Notes under the pieces: model-generated | What the model saw: only the letters and a program-made list of their open reading frames with translations | Database searches by the model: none | Told to the model about the DNA's origin: nothing | Translations under genes and position numbers: made by a program | From: Azomonas macrocytogenes | GTDB lineage: Bacteria; Pseudomonadota; Gammaproteobacteria; Pseudomonadales; Pseudomonadaceae | Length of the DNA: 64,000 nt | Direction of reading: 5' to 3' | Assembly (NCBI RefSeq): GCF_014191985.1 | Contig: NZ_JACHXI010000020.1 | Span: 19,186-83,185 of the forward strand | Shown: positions 35,148-43,508 of the stretch, piece after piece | Layout of the letters: each line of letters opens with the position of its first letter | How positions within the stretch are numbered: position 1 is the stretch's first letter

Positions 35148-36448
35148 ATTCCAGCTTTCTCGTTAAGTGACAGACTTGCAGGCATCTCAGGTTGATCGGA
35201 AGCAGGCTGTGAAGCTTTTTTGCTGCGACGAATCCTTTGGAAAATGTTGTATACGCCATGACCATAAATGACACTCAGGATGGTCATGCCCAGAGTCGAG
35301 ACCCAGGGCGCTGCTGCAATCCCATATGCTGGAATGAAAATCCAGTAGCAGATTACTGTCACTATCCCGGAAGTGATGATGCCGAAGGTCCGCAGAAAAC
35401 CGGTTCCCAAGGCAATCAGTTGTACACCGAAGCCGGCAGCGAGGAAGCGTGTTGCCGTGAAACAGGCAAAAGCCAGCCAGAGCGCATTCAGCTCGATGTA
35501 ATCCGGCCCGAGAAAGTGATCGGTGAACAGCGGTCCAATAAAATAGAATCCCAGGGCGAAAAGAACTCCCAGAATCATGTATTCACCAAGAATGCGCATG
35601 CTGTAGCTGCTTGCCATCAGGTTCTTGTTATGTAGCTGGTGAGCCAGGCGCGGAATATGAATACTGGCTAAAAGCACAGTGAACGGTACAGCACCCTGCA
35701 GCAGGCGAGCTCCGGCAAAATAGATTCCGGCTGCTTCCCGGCCAGCCAAGTGATTGACCAGAATCACATCGAGTTGGGCAAAGATATTTGTGGCACCACT
35801 GTCGATTGCGAAGCTGGTGGAGGTTCTGAAGCGTTCTTTCAGATCTTTCCAAGAGTTACGCAGGATTCCTTTGAGCTCCAGTATCCTGGACAGCGCAAAC
35901 AACGCGCACAGCGCATAAACTGTGCGAGAAACCAGGAAGGCGAGCCCGATGGAAAGCAGATCGTTGCTTAACCAGATTGCCAGGCCGAGCAAGACGAAAT
36001 GAACGATTGCGGTGAGCACGACAATCTTTGTTTCGCGATGAAACTGACCAATGCTGCGAAAAACAGTCAGGCTCAGGTCGCCGTAGGAAAAGGCAAGACT
36101 ACCCAATAAAAACATGACCGCAGTCAATCGCTCGTCTGGCTGCAAGTGGAGCACGAGCAAGATCAGCGGAATGAGAATCAGGCAGGCTGGAATCACTAAT
36201 AGTGTTTTGGCTGCCAGGCTAGCGGACATGACGTAGCCTGCCCGCTCGCGTTCGGCACCGATATCGCGTAACGCTCGCATCCCGAAGCCATAATCGGTTA
36301 CCAGTGCAACAATGGCCGACCAGGTGATGGCGATGGAAACAAAGCCGAAATCGCTGGGTCCCAGGGTTCGGGCAAGAATAAGGAGTGTCCCAAGTGCCAC
36401 GGCGGTCCTTGCCGCCGTGGTTACTCCCATTAGCGCGTGATCACGCAT
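35144..36448 (-). CDS. wzx: Wzx-type oligosaccharide flippase
   Basis: A 434-residue MOP/MATE-superfamily exporter with about 12-14 hydrophobic helices, starting MRDHALMGVTTAARTAVALG and including the N-terminal LARTLGPSDFGFVSIAITWSAIVAL motif of Wzx/RfbX proteins. It flips the lipid-linked repeat unit across the inner membrane. The C-terminal ~40 residues are a polar, charged cytoplasmic tail. It follows the pyruvyl transferase gene by six bases and overlaps the next gene by four bases. Confidence 0.92.
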   Translation of the reverse strand: MRDHALMGVTTAARTAVALGTLLILARTLGPSDFGFVSIAITWSAIVALVTDYGFGMRALRDIGAERERAGYVMSASLAAKTLLVIPACLILIPLILLVLHLQPDERLTAVMFLLGSLAFSYGDLSLTVFRSIGQFHRETKIVVLTAIVHFVLLGLAIWLSNDLLSIGLAFLVSRTVYALCALFALSRILELKGILRNSWKDLKERFRTSTSFAIDSGATNIFAQLDVILVNHLAGREAAGIYFAGARLLQGAVPFTVLLASIHIPRLAHQLHNKNLMASSYSMRILGEYMILGVLFALGFYFIGPLFTDHFLGPDYIELNALWLAFACFTATRFLAAGFGVQLIALGTGFLRTFGIITSGIVTVICYWIFIPAYGIAAAPWVSTLGMTILSVIYGHGVYNIFQRIRRSKKASQPASDQPEMPASLSLNEKAGI

Positions 36449-36454
36449 CCGGCA

Positions 36455-37657
36455 TCACCCTTTCGCTTTTTGCTGGCCTATCGGTTGCTGCCCATTGGCA
36501 AGCGAATCCATCAGCTCTTCCAGCGCACTGCTATATGCCGAGAGTTTTCGTCGAATAATGCTGCCACTGGCATCGACTTCGGTTTGGAGCTGTTCGCGGC
36601 CATCGAGTTTGGAGAGTATTTTTTCCAGTGCGCTTTCAGTTGTTTCGACCTTCAGATCGACCACATGCCCATACTTCAAGGATTCATAGAGCCCGGTAAA
36701 TTTGCGACTGTAGGCTAAGGGAACAACTGGTACTCCAGCTGAAAACGCGCCAATGGTGGCGTGCATGCGGGCACCGACAAAGAAGTCCAGGCCACTTATA
36801 TAGGATTTCGCTTCGATAGGACCGCGGAAGCGTGGAGCCAACTTCAAGTGCGGGCGTTGTTCCACCAGTTTCTGCGCAAGCAAATAGTCATCTTCTTCGG
36901 GAAACCCTTCGGGGATGACATGTGGGACCAGATGTATCTCATGGCCGCGTTCATCCAGAACCTGGATCAGGCGCTCGGTCAATGCTACATAGTCGACTGT
37001 CAGGCCGAATTGGTTGGCGTTGCCTTCATAACCACCATGGTGAAGGAGAGCTGAAATATTCAGCCCGACCGCGAGTTTTTCTGAATTGCGTACTTCAGTA
37101 TGCTTTTTAAAAGGCAGATGGAATGCAAGGTCGATGACTTCTTCCCGGTCCGGGACTTCCATTTCTTCCAGTACTGCGAAAGAGCGGTGATCGCGAGCAA
37201 AGACTTTGGTGCTCTTTTTCATCATGGCAGCAGATATCTTGTTGCCCCAGTCCGATTTAAAAGGGCCGATGGTCTGAGGGGAGAGAATCAGCGGAACTTT
37301 GGTCGACAAGGCCATACCTTTGCTCAATAGCAGTTTGACCAGGCGTTTGCTTCCATAGATATCCGAGAAGCTGTCACCTTCGCCAATATCGAAAATTGCA
37401 TCGCAGGAGCGAATCGTATTGAACAGCTTGAGTGGGCTTTTCAACAGAGTCTTTTCAGTGAACTCGATATGTTCGCACTTAAAGCGATCTGTTTCCGGCG
37501 GATAGTCGCAAGGGCCTGATGATCCAATAACGACAAATTCGGGTTCTATTCCCCTTTTTCGTGCCGCTTCATCGATCAGCATCATGTTTGAGATGCTCAA
37601 GGCTCCCACGCCGAGATTTCCGGATGAGAACGAATGCCATAGCAGTCCAATTTTCAT
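36455..37657 (-). CDS. Polysaccharide pyruvyl transferase family protein
   Basis: A 400-residue protein of the WcaK/CsaB/PssM-type pyruvyl transferase family, which adds a pyruvate ketal from phosphoenolpyruvate to a sugar. MKIGLLWHSFSSGNLGVGALSISNMMLIDEA is the N-terminal half of the family signature; VPLILSPQTIGPFKSDWG and the C-terminal FFVGARMHATIGAFSAGVPVVPLAYSRKF are the second conserved block. The start at 37657 matches the family start; the frame remains open upstream inside the GH5 gene. Pyruvylation would make the exopolysaccharide acidic. It lies eight bases after the GH5 gene. Confidence 0.92.
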   Translation of the reverse strand: MKIGLLWHSFSSGNLGVGALSISNMMLIDEAARKRGIEPEFVVIGSSGPCDYPPETDRFKCEHIEFTEKTLLKSPLKLFNTIRSCDAIFDIGEGDSFSDIYGSKRLVKLLLSKGMALSTKVPLILSPQTIGPFKSDWGNKISAAMMKKSTKVFARDHRSFAVLEEMEVPDREEVIDLAFHLPFKKHTEVRNSEKLAVGLNISALLHHGGYEGNANQFGLTVDYVALTERLIQVLDERGHEIHLVPHVIPEGFPEEDDYLLAQKLVEQRPHLKLAPRFRGPIEAKSYISGLDFFVGARMHATIGAFSAGVPVVPLAYSRKFTGLYESLKYGHVVDLKVETTESALEKILSKLDGREQLQTEVDASGSIIRRKLSAYSSALEELMDSLANGQQPIGQQKAKG

Positions 37658-37665
37658 AGTATCGA

Positions 37666-38766
37666 TTACTCTCTGGGATGAACTTCTGTCGAAGCCTCTG
37701 GCTGTGGCGGACCGATATCGACACAGCTGTTGGCGATGTGTTTTTGCAAAATGTCCATCTGTGGGCGGTCTTTCCCGTCGACAGGCTCGATGGCCAGTTT
37801 GTATTTCCCCCAACCAGGCCCTCCGGCCCAATACGCGCTAGGAATGCAATTTTCGTTGAGATAGGCGAGCAGGTTATCCATGGCTTTCAGCATTGACGGA
37901 GAGTCGTCAGGTACTCCGTATTCGCCCAGGAAGCCTTTCTGGCCATTGGCTTTCAACCATTCGACGAAAGGTTGGACATGCCTGACTCCGATCATGGGGT
38001 CGACCTGCTCCGGCCTGCTATATCGTCCCGAAGTATCATGGTCGAAATAGAGGTGTGCCTCGTAGATGAGGCGCTTGGCAGGATCCTTGATCAGCAGATC
38101 GCCATTGAACTTGGGCCAATGCCAGGCGCTGGCCCAACGGTCGCCTTCGATAAATATCAGAGTCTTGTCATCCACTTCGCGAATCGCATCGACTGCGACT
38201 TGGGCAGCCTTGGGCCATAGCCCTTGAGTGTCATGCGGCTCGTTCATGATGTCGTAGCCGTACACTGCCGGGTGGTCCTTGAAGGTTTCCGCCAGTTTTC
38301 GCCAGACGTTGGCATAAGCTTCGTAGGGAACTTTTTTCGAGCCAATCAGATTGTCTTTGTAGCGAGCATAGTTATGCATATCTAGTATGACTTTCTGACC
38401 ATGCTGATGCGCCATATCCAACGTTTTCTTGATCAAACCTATATATTCAGAATCAAGTTTTGCGTTGAGATTGTGTTGAGCACGTTCCCAAAGGAAAAAA
38501 AAGCGAATGAGCCGAATATTTTTTTCACTGTAGTACTTGAAGTGATTTTTTTCTGGAAAGAAGTAATGTTGCCCATTTTTACCAGGTAAAACGTTTGGCG
38601 AAAAACCGGCTGCAGAAAGATTTATTCCAATAAGGTCGATTTTGTTCGTTAGGGTAGAAGTTTTATCGGGTTCGGCAAGAGAAATTTGTGTCGAGCCCAG
38701 TAGTATCGCTGCAAGGCTTAGAGCCAGTCGGTTGGTCATTATCATTTGTTTGCATGAAAGATCCAT
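37666..38766 (-). CDS. Secreted glycoside hydrolase family 5 (endoglucanase-like)
   Basis: A 366-residue secreted (beta/alpha)8 hydrolase. The N-terminal signal (LALSLAAILLGSTQISLA, residues ~14-31) precedes the catalytic domain, with the acid/base Glu176 in YDIMNEPHD and the nucleophile Glu282 in GFLGEYGVPDD. VILDMHNYARY and KRLIYEAHLYFDHD are also GH5-typical. The protein should sit in the periplasm or outside and cut a beta-linked glycan, most likely the polymer made here. The start is tentative (ATG 38766, or ATGs 7-9 codons later). A 445-base gap separates it from wzc. Confidence 0.9.
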   Translation of the reverse strand: MDLSCKQMIMTNRLALSLAAILLGSTQISLAEPDKTSTLTNKIDLIGINLSAAGFSPNVLPGKNGQHYFFPEKNHFKYYSEKNIRLIRFFFLWERAQHNLNAKLDSEYIGLIKKTLDMAHQHGQKVILDMHNYARYKDNLIGSKKVPYEAYANVWRKLAETFKDHPAVYGYDIMNEPHDTQGLWPKAAQVAVDAIREVDDKTLIFIEGDRWASAWHWPKFNGDLLIKDPAKRLIYEAHLYFDHDTSGRYSRPEQVDPMIGVRHVQPFVEWLKANGQKGFLGEYGVPDDSPSMLKAMDNLLAYLNENCIPSAYWAGGPGWGKYKLAIEPVDGKDRPQMDILQKHIANSCVDIGPPQPEASTEVHPRE

Positions 38767-38840
38767 TAATTATATGGTCCTTTTGATATTTCGAATTTAA
38801 CGAGACGAGTCTTCCCATAGCAGCAAGAAATAGTTGCAGC

Positions 38841-38987
38841 TTAGAGTTGATCGAGTTCGATAGCCTTTTCGAGATAAGGAAGCTTTGATGGCAAATTAGC
38901 CAGTAGAGCCTGATAATTATCTAGGTCCAGAACCGAACTATTCGTTTCGGTTATAATTTATGCAAATAATTTATTGTATGTGTACAT
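38841..38987 (-). pseudogene. Small open frame broken by an in-frame TAA (possible decayed gene or leader peptide)
   Basis: The ATG at 38987 has an almost ideal Shine-Dalgarno, GGGGGAG five bases upstream. The frame reads MYTYNKLFA and then a TAA (38958-38960). The same frame then stays open for 38 more codons to 38841, with the plausible content SVLDLDNYQALLANLPSKLP and YLEKAIELDQL. One substitution (for example CAA to TAA) would turn it into a 48-residue protein. Either it is a small gene lost by nonsense mutation, or the nine-codon peptide is a leader. I do not recognise the sequence. Confidence 0.45.
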
Positions 38988-39012
38988 TTTAACTCCCCCG
39001 ACTTAAAGGTTT

Positions 39013-39094
39013 GGCGATAAGTGATCTGCATTAAGAGGACTTCACTTTCCATGCAGGCCGCAGATCGCCATCTTTGCTCTTATGACGAGCAAAG
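39013..39094 (-). promoter_or_regulatory. Set of hairpins in the wzc-GH5 gap, two mutually exclusive
   Basis: GGCGAT (39013-39018) can pair with ATCGCC (39064-39069), while GATCTGC (39023-39029) can pair with GCAGATC (39060-39066); the two right arms overlap, so only one form is possible at a time. A separate 8-bp stem CTTTGCTC (39072-39079) / GAGCAAAG (39087-39094) lies beside them. The group sits just upstream of the small broken frame. An attenuator is possible; the structures may also be chance. Confidence 0.35.
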
Positions 39095-39150
39095 TTACTA
39101 TATTATTTAGTTTTTATTTAATTATTATTAGTAGTCTGAAGCTGGCACCA

Positions 39151-39186
39151 TGGTGGCTGGTCTATATCGCTACCGGCCGGCCACCA
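39151..39186 (-). promoter_or_regulatory. Hairpin after wzc with a GGTAGCGATA loop
   Basis: On the minus strand TGGTGGCCGGCC pairs with GACCAGCCACCA with two mismatches, leaving a 12-base loop GGTAGCGATATA. It lies 26 bases after the wzc stop. It may end or attenuate the first part of the locus. The loop resembles the GGTAGCG core of the ops/RfaH element, but the position inside the locus rather than before it is unusual. Confidence 0.35.
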
Positions 39187-39211
39187 TATAAAGCTAGATC
39201 ATTCGATCATC

Positions 39212-41416
39212 TTATTTCGTATATTCATATTGGTAGTAGCCATGCTCGCCATAGTGGTGAGCCTTGCGATCTACCGCATTGAATATCACTCCTTTGACCA
39301 GCAGGCCGTTCTGTTCGAGACGACGCTTGGCCGCTTCGATTTCCTTGACCCGGTTTTGCCCGTAGCGAACCACCATGAGGATGGTGCCTGACTGGCTGCC
39401 TACCAGCGAAGCATCGGTAACGGCCAGGATCGGTGGTGTATCGAAAATGACCAGATCGTACATGTTGCTGACTTCCCGGACGAAACGGGTAAAGTTTTCA
39501 TGCATCAGCAATTCGGACGGGTTCGGTGGCAGTTGGCCGTGACTGATCCAGTTGAGGTTGTTCAGCGGAGTTTTCTGAATGGCGTCGAAGAGCGTGATGC
39601 GACCGGCCAAGATGTCGGAAAGTCCTTTTTCGGCTTGACCACGCATGACCTTGTGCAGATAGCCTTTGCGCATATCGGCATCGATCAGCAGGACTTTTTT
39701 ACCTGACTGGGCAGTCACGGCAGCCAGGTTGGCAGTAACGAAGGACTTACCGACGCTTGGGCTGGGGCCGGTGATCATCAGGATATTATTCTTGGCCTCG
39801 ATCATAGCGAAGTGCAGGCTGGTACGCAGGCTACGCATGGCTTCGGTGGCCAGATCGGCCGGATCATCAATGGCCAGCATGCAGGAAGCATTGCTCTTGT
39901 CGCGCTTGTTGTTGAGACGTTTCTCGATGACCAGCTGTTTCTCGCTGAACGGGATGGCGGCATATACCGGGATACCGGTACGCTCGATGTCTTCTACGCT
40001 TTCTACCCCGCGTTTGAGAGCTTCGCGAACGTAGATGAATATGATTGCGAGCAGCGCGCCGAATGCCAAGGTCGCGATGACGACCAGCGGCTTGTTCGGT
40101 TTGACGGGTTCTTCGACGTTGACTGCGGCATGGTCGATGATATGAACGTTACCGACAGTACCGGCACGGATGATGTCCAGTTCCTGGGTCTTGTTCAGCA
40201 GCATCGCATACGTGTCGGAAGATACTTCGACGTCACGCGTCAAGCGCAGCAATTCTTGCTGGGTGGCAGGCAGTTTCTTGATCTGCGACTCCAGGGTGCT
40301 TTTTTCCTTCTCCATCTGTCCAATCTGGGTTACCAGTGCACGGAACTGCGGGTGCTGGCTGGTATAGAGCCTTTCCATCTCGCTGCGTTTCAGCTGCAAT
40401 TCGGAAATTTTAGCTCCTATATCAACGAGACGATCAAGCACACCTTGAGTTTCTGTCGTGATATCTACGGAGCGGGCACCCGTCTGAAACTTGTTCAGTG
40501 CCGTCTGTGCTGCCTCCAGTTGCTTGCGAACCTGAGGTACCTGCTCGTCCAGGAATTTCAGGCTTTGGGTCGCTTCGGCTGCGTTGCGGGCGACATTCTG
40601 CTGTACGTAGAGAGTGGCGATTTCTTCCAGAATGCGGGCCGCTCTAGCGGGGTCGATATCCAGCAAATTGGCATCAATGATGCCCGACTGCTTGGCGCTT
40701 TCACCAGCGCTCAGCATGCTCTGATAGTTGTCGACGGTGTTATAGACCCGATTTTTGATGATTGTGAACGTAGTTCCAGGGCGAGCCAGCAATTCGTTTA
40801 CCTTGATCCGGTAACCGTTGCTTTCAATCAGCTCTCCGACCGTTCCTTGAACCACGACGTTGTCGTCGTTATCGCGCAGAATGAAGCCTTTATTTTCCGC
40901 AGCTTCCAATTGCAGCTTTTCGCCGAACATTTTCTCGGGTACATCAAGTTCGGCTATCTGCGCTTTCTCGCCACCCCAGGCGTAAGACTCGAAGCCTTCC
41001 GGATACCAGGCAAGCTCATTGGGCTGGGTGGGTTCGAAACGACGAGCCATAAAGCCGCCGACGATGGGGAAATAGTTCGGTTTGATGATGATGTCCAGAT
41101 TGAGATTCCGGACCGCTTGACCAATCACCGAACGGGATTTCAGCAGGGAAATTTCCGTTTCGGCAGGGGAAATAGGCTGCGGCATGCCCACTGCTTCGCT
41201 GAGTGAAGGCAGGCCGTTCTTCGGTTCGATCTGGATCATCGTACTGGCTAGGTAAACCGGCGTAGCAAGTAATACGTAAGCGACGCCTAAAGCACCAAAA
41301 ATACCGGTGACACCGAAGATCAAGGCTTTGTTGCCGACGAAAATATCGAAAAGATGAGCAAGGTCGATATCCTTGCTTTCTTTTACTTCATAGACGGGGC
41401 GGGGCATGGTAGTCAT
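39212..41416 (-). CDS. wzc: Polysaccharide co-polymerase and tyrosine autokinase (Wzc)
   Basis: A 734-residue inner-membrane protein. An N-terminal Wzz domain with a first helix (~residues 31-52), a long coiled-coil periplasmic part (~residues 230-400), a second helix (~430-450) and a cytoplasmic BY-kinase domain are visible. The Walker A is GPSPSVGKSFVTANL (~residue 550), A' is VLLIDADMRKGYLHK, and Walker B is LVIFDTPPILAVTDA. The C-terminus YGEHGYYQYEYTK holds five tyrosines, the phosphorylation cluster. Wzc controls chain length and export with Wza and is reset by Wzb, whose gene lies 14 bases upstream. Confidence 0.96.
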   Translation of the reverse strand: MTTMPRPVYEVKESKDIDLAHLFDIFVGNKALIFGVTGIFGALGVAYVLLATPVYLASTMIQIEPKNGLPSLSEAVGMPQPISPAETEISLLKSRSVIGQAVRNLNLDIIIKPNYFPIVGGFMARRFEPTQPNELAWYPEGFESYAWGGEKAQIAELDVPEKMFGEKLQLEAAENKGFILRDNDDNVVVQGTVGELIESNGYRIKVNELLARPGTTFTIIKNRVYNTVDNYQSMLSAGESAKQSGIIDANLLDIDPARAARILEEIATLYVQQNVARNAAEATQSLKFLDEQVPQVRKQLEAAQTALNKFQTGARSVDITTETQGVLDRLVDIGAKISELQLKRSEMERLYTSQHPQFRALVTQIGQMEKEKSTLESQIKKLPATQQELLRLTRDVEVSSDTYAMLLNKTQELDIIRAGTVGNVHIIDHAAVNVEEPVKPNKPLVVIATLAFGALLAIIFIYVREALKRGVESVEDIERTGIPVYAAIPFSEKQLVIEKRLNNKRDKSNASCMLAIDDPADLATEAMRSLRTSLHFAMIEAKNNILMITGPSPSVGKSFVTANLAAVTAQSGKKVLLIDADMRKGYLHKVMRGQAEKGLSDILAGRITLFDAIQKTPLNNLNWISHGQLPPNPSELLMHENFTRFVREVSNMYDLVIFDTPPILAVTDASLVGSQSGTILMVVRYGQNRVKEIEAAKRRLEQNGLLVKGVIFNAVDRKAHHYGEHGYYQYEYTK

Positions 41417-41430
41417 GGGAATTCCCTTTC

Positions 41431-41868
41431 TTATCTGAGGTAAGGAAGCCAGCTTTCGATGGATGCCGACAGGAGGCCATGTACATGTTCAAATGCTGGC
41501 CGGGATTTCCGGTACGGATCCGGAATTTCCTCATCGTTCTGCCATTTACCGATAAGGAAGGTTTTTCCGTGCACCTCAGGTGCGATTTCACTGATATGCT
41601 GGATATGGCTACGCTCCATCGCGAGAATCAGGTCGGCCTGGCGAAGCATATCGCCCTTCACCTGTCTGGCTCGATGCGTAGCGAGTTCCAGTCCGTGGTC
41701 CTGCAAAACGTCTTGGGCGGTCTTGTCCATGGGGTTACCTACTAGTGCGCTAATTCCTGCGGAACTGAAAACCGGGCCTTTTCCCTGAAACCTGTGGCTG
41801 AACATGGCCTCAGCCATAGGGCTGCGACAGATATTCCCGACACAGATGATCAAGATATTCTTGAACAT
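41431..41868 (-). CDS. wzb: Low-molecular-weight protein tyrosine phosphatase (Wzb)
   Basis: A 145-residue phosphatase that removes phosphate from the Wzc tyrosine tail. The catalytic loop IICVGNICRSPMAEAM has Cys9 and Arg15 (C-X5-R), and the general-acid Asp lies in EIPDPYRK. It is the second gene of the locus. About 200 bases separate it from wcaJ, with no gene in between. Confidence 0.95.
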   Translation of the reverse strand: MFKNILIICVGNICRSPMAEAMFSHRFQGKGPVFSSAGISALVGNPMDKTAQDVLQDHGLELATHRARQVKGDMLRQADLILAMERSHIQHISEIAPEVHGKTFLIGKWQNDEEIPDPYRKSRPAFEHVHGLLSASIESWLPYLR

Positions 41869-42068
41869 ATCCAGTATTTCGTCCTTATTGCCCGATCGCG
41901 AAAAGAGTGAATTTCATACAAGCGGGGTATGAACCCTTCAGGATGTGTTAGTTCCTGCGCTTGCCAGTTTCTCGATGACATGTTCGTTCTTCCTCTATCT
42001 GACAAATCCGAAATGCAGTGGTCGATGGCATGCTTTTACTTATGTTTGATCCGCAATCGATGCTTCGC

Positions 42069-43508
42069 TTAATAGACGTCTTTGTTGAACAACAGAGCAG
42101 GAATGGTTTTGAAAAGAATGTTGAGGTCGAACCAGACCGACCAGCGCTCGATGTATTCGAGATCGAACTCGATGCGCTTCTCGATCTTTTCCAGCGTGTC
42201 GGTTTCACCGCGATAGCCATTGATTTGGGCCCAGCCGGTAATTCCCGGTTTGACCCGGTGGCGCGATGAATATTCCGCTACCGCTTCTTCGAACAGTACC
42301 CCGGCTGCCTTGGTGGCCGTTGCATGAGGGCGGGGACCGACCATGGACATGGTGCCGAGGAATACATTCAGCAGTTGTGGCAACTCGTCCAAGCTGGTCT
42401 TGCGAATGAAGCGGCCTACACGGGTTATGCGGTCGTCATCACGAGTAGTCTGGCGGTTAGCATTGGCATCTGCTTTTGCGTGATACATCGAGCGGAATTT
42501 GAACACTTCGATCAGACGGTTGTTATAACCGTAGCGTTTCTGGCGAAACAGTACCGGGCCGGGAGAGTCCAGTTTGATGGCAACGGCCAGGATCAGCATG
42601 ACGGGCGCGGCGACGATCAATGCCAGGCTGGAAAGGACGATGTCTTCCAGACGCTTGAACAGCGGCGACCAGCCGCGCAGCGGCAGATCAGAGGCAATCA
42701 GTGCCGGCAACCCACCGACATCGGTGATGCGTTTATTGGCATGGCGGAAGGCAACCATATCCGGAACCAGCAGGACATTGACCGGCAGCTTGCGCAGTTC
42801 GTTGATGAGCTGGCCGATACGGTTGTCGGCAAACCAGGGGAGTGCAACCAGTACCTGGGTGACTTTCTCTTCGCGGATCAAGCGTTCCAGTTCCTGGGTA
42901 TTGCCGAGCAGCGGTAGATCGGCCAGGTTTTTCGGCAGACGCTCCAGACGGTCGTCGATGAAACCGATTACGCCGGTACGGATATCGCGATTACTCTTGA
43001 GATACTCGGCAACCCGGATACCGTTATCGGTACCGCCCAGAATCACGGCATTCTGCAGAAACAGACCACGATCCATCAGTCTGCGGAACAGGGCAAGCAT
43101 GCCCAGCCTTTCCGCACCGAACAATAGGGTACTGGCAACGAACCAGAAGAGCAGGTGCTCGGGGTGCAGGTCACTGAACATGCTTATGTCCAGACTCTGC
43201 CGCATGAAGATCAGCACGCTGAATGCGGCTGCCCAGGCCAGAAACGTTGTGCGAAAACGCAACAGGGGACTGAATATCTCTTCGCTATAAATGCCTACTG
43301 TCTGGAAGATCAGGATACTGAGAATACTGAACAATAAAAGGAAAGTGGCGAAGGTTCCTACCTGGGCTGGCTCAAGCGGCAGGACAGCAAGCAGAAGAAA
43401 ACCGGGAAGAACGACGGTCAATGCATGTATGAGTCGAACACTACCCTTGAAGTAGTCGACGAAACTTGGGTGTGTATATTCAAGGGTTCCTACGGTTTGT
43501 GCGCGCAT
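42069..43508 (-). CDS. wcaJ: Undecaprenyl-phosphate glucose phosphotransferase (WcaJ family)
   Basis: A 479-residue polyprenyl phosphate hexose-1-phosphate transferase that starts repeat-unit synthesis by moving a hexose-1-phosphate (usually glucose) onto undecaprenyl phosphate. About four hydrophobic helices occur before residue 130, then a Rossmann-like domain (AVILGGTDNGIRVAEYL), then the catalytic domain: FKRLEDIVLSSLALIVAAP, PVLFRQKRYGYNNRLIEVFKFRSM, IRKTSLDELPQLLNVFLG and SMVGPRPHA, with RVKPGITGWAQINGYRGETDT at the end. It is the first gene of the polysaccharide locus, divergent from the YegS-like kinase. Confidence 0.95.
   Translation of the reverse strand: MRAQTVGTLEYTHPSFVDYFKGSVRLIHALTVVLPGFLLLAVLPLEPAQVGTFATFLLLFSILSILIFQTVGIYSEEIFSPLLRFRTTFLAWAAAFSVLIFMRQSLDISMFSDLHPEHLLFWFVASTLLFGAERLGMLALFRRLMDRGLFLQNAVILGGTDNGIRVAEYLKSNRDIRTGVIGFIDDRLERLPKNLADLPLLGNTQELERLIREEKVTQVLVALPWFADNRIGQLINELRKLPVNVLLVPDMVAFRHANKRITDVGGLPALIASDLPLRGWSPLFKRLEDIVLSSLALIVAAPVMLILAVAIKLDSPGPVLFRQKRYGYNNRLIEVFKFRSMYHAKADANANRQTTRDDDRITRVGRFIRKTSLDELPQLLNVFLGTMSMVGPRPHATATKAAGVLFEEAVAEYSSRHRVKPGITGWAQINGYRGETDTLEKIEKRIEFDLEYIERWSVWFDLNILFKTIPALLFNKDVY

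Noticed and set aside
39812..41206. 464-codon plus-strand frame opposite wzc
   Set aside because: It is antisense to a clear Wzc kinase, with no recognisable domain.
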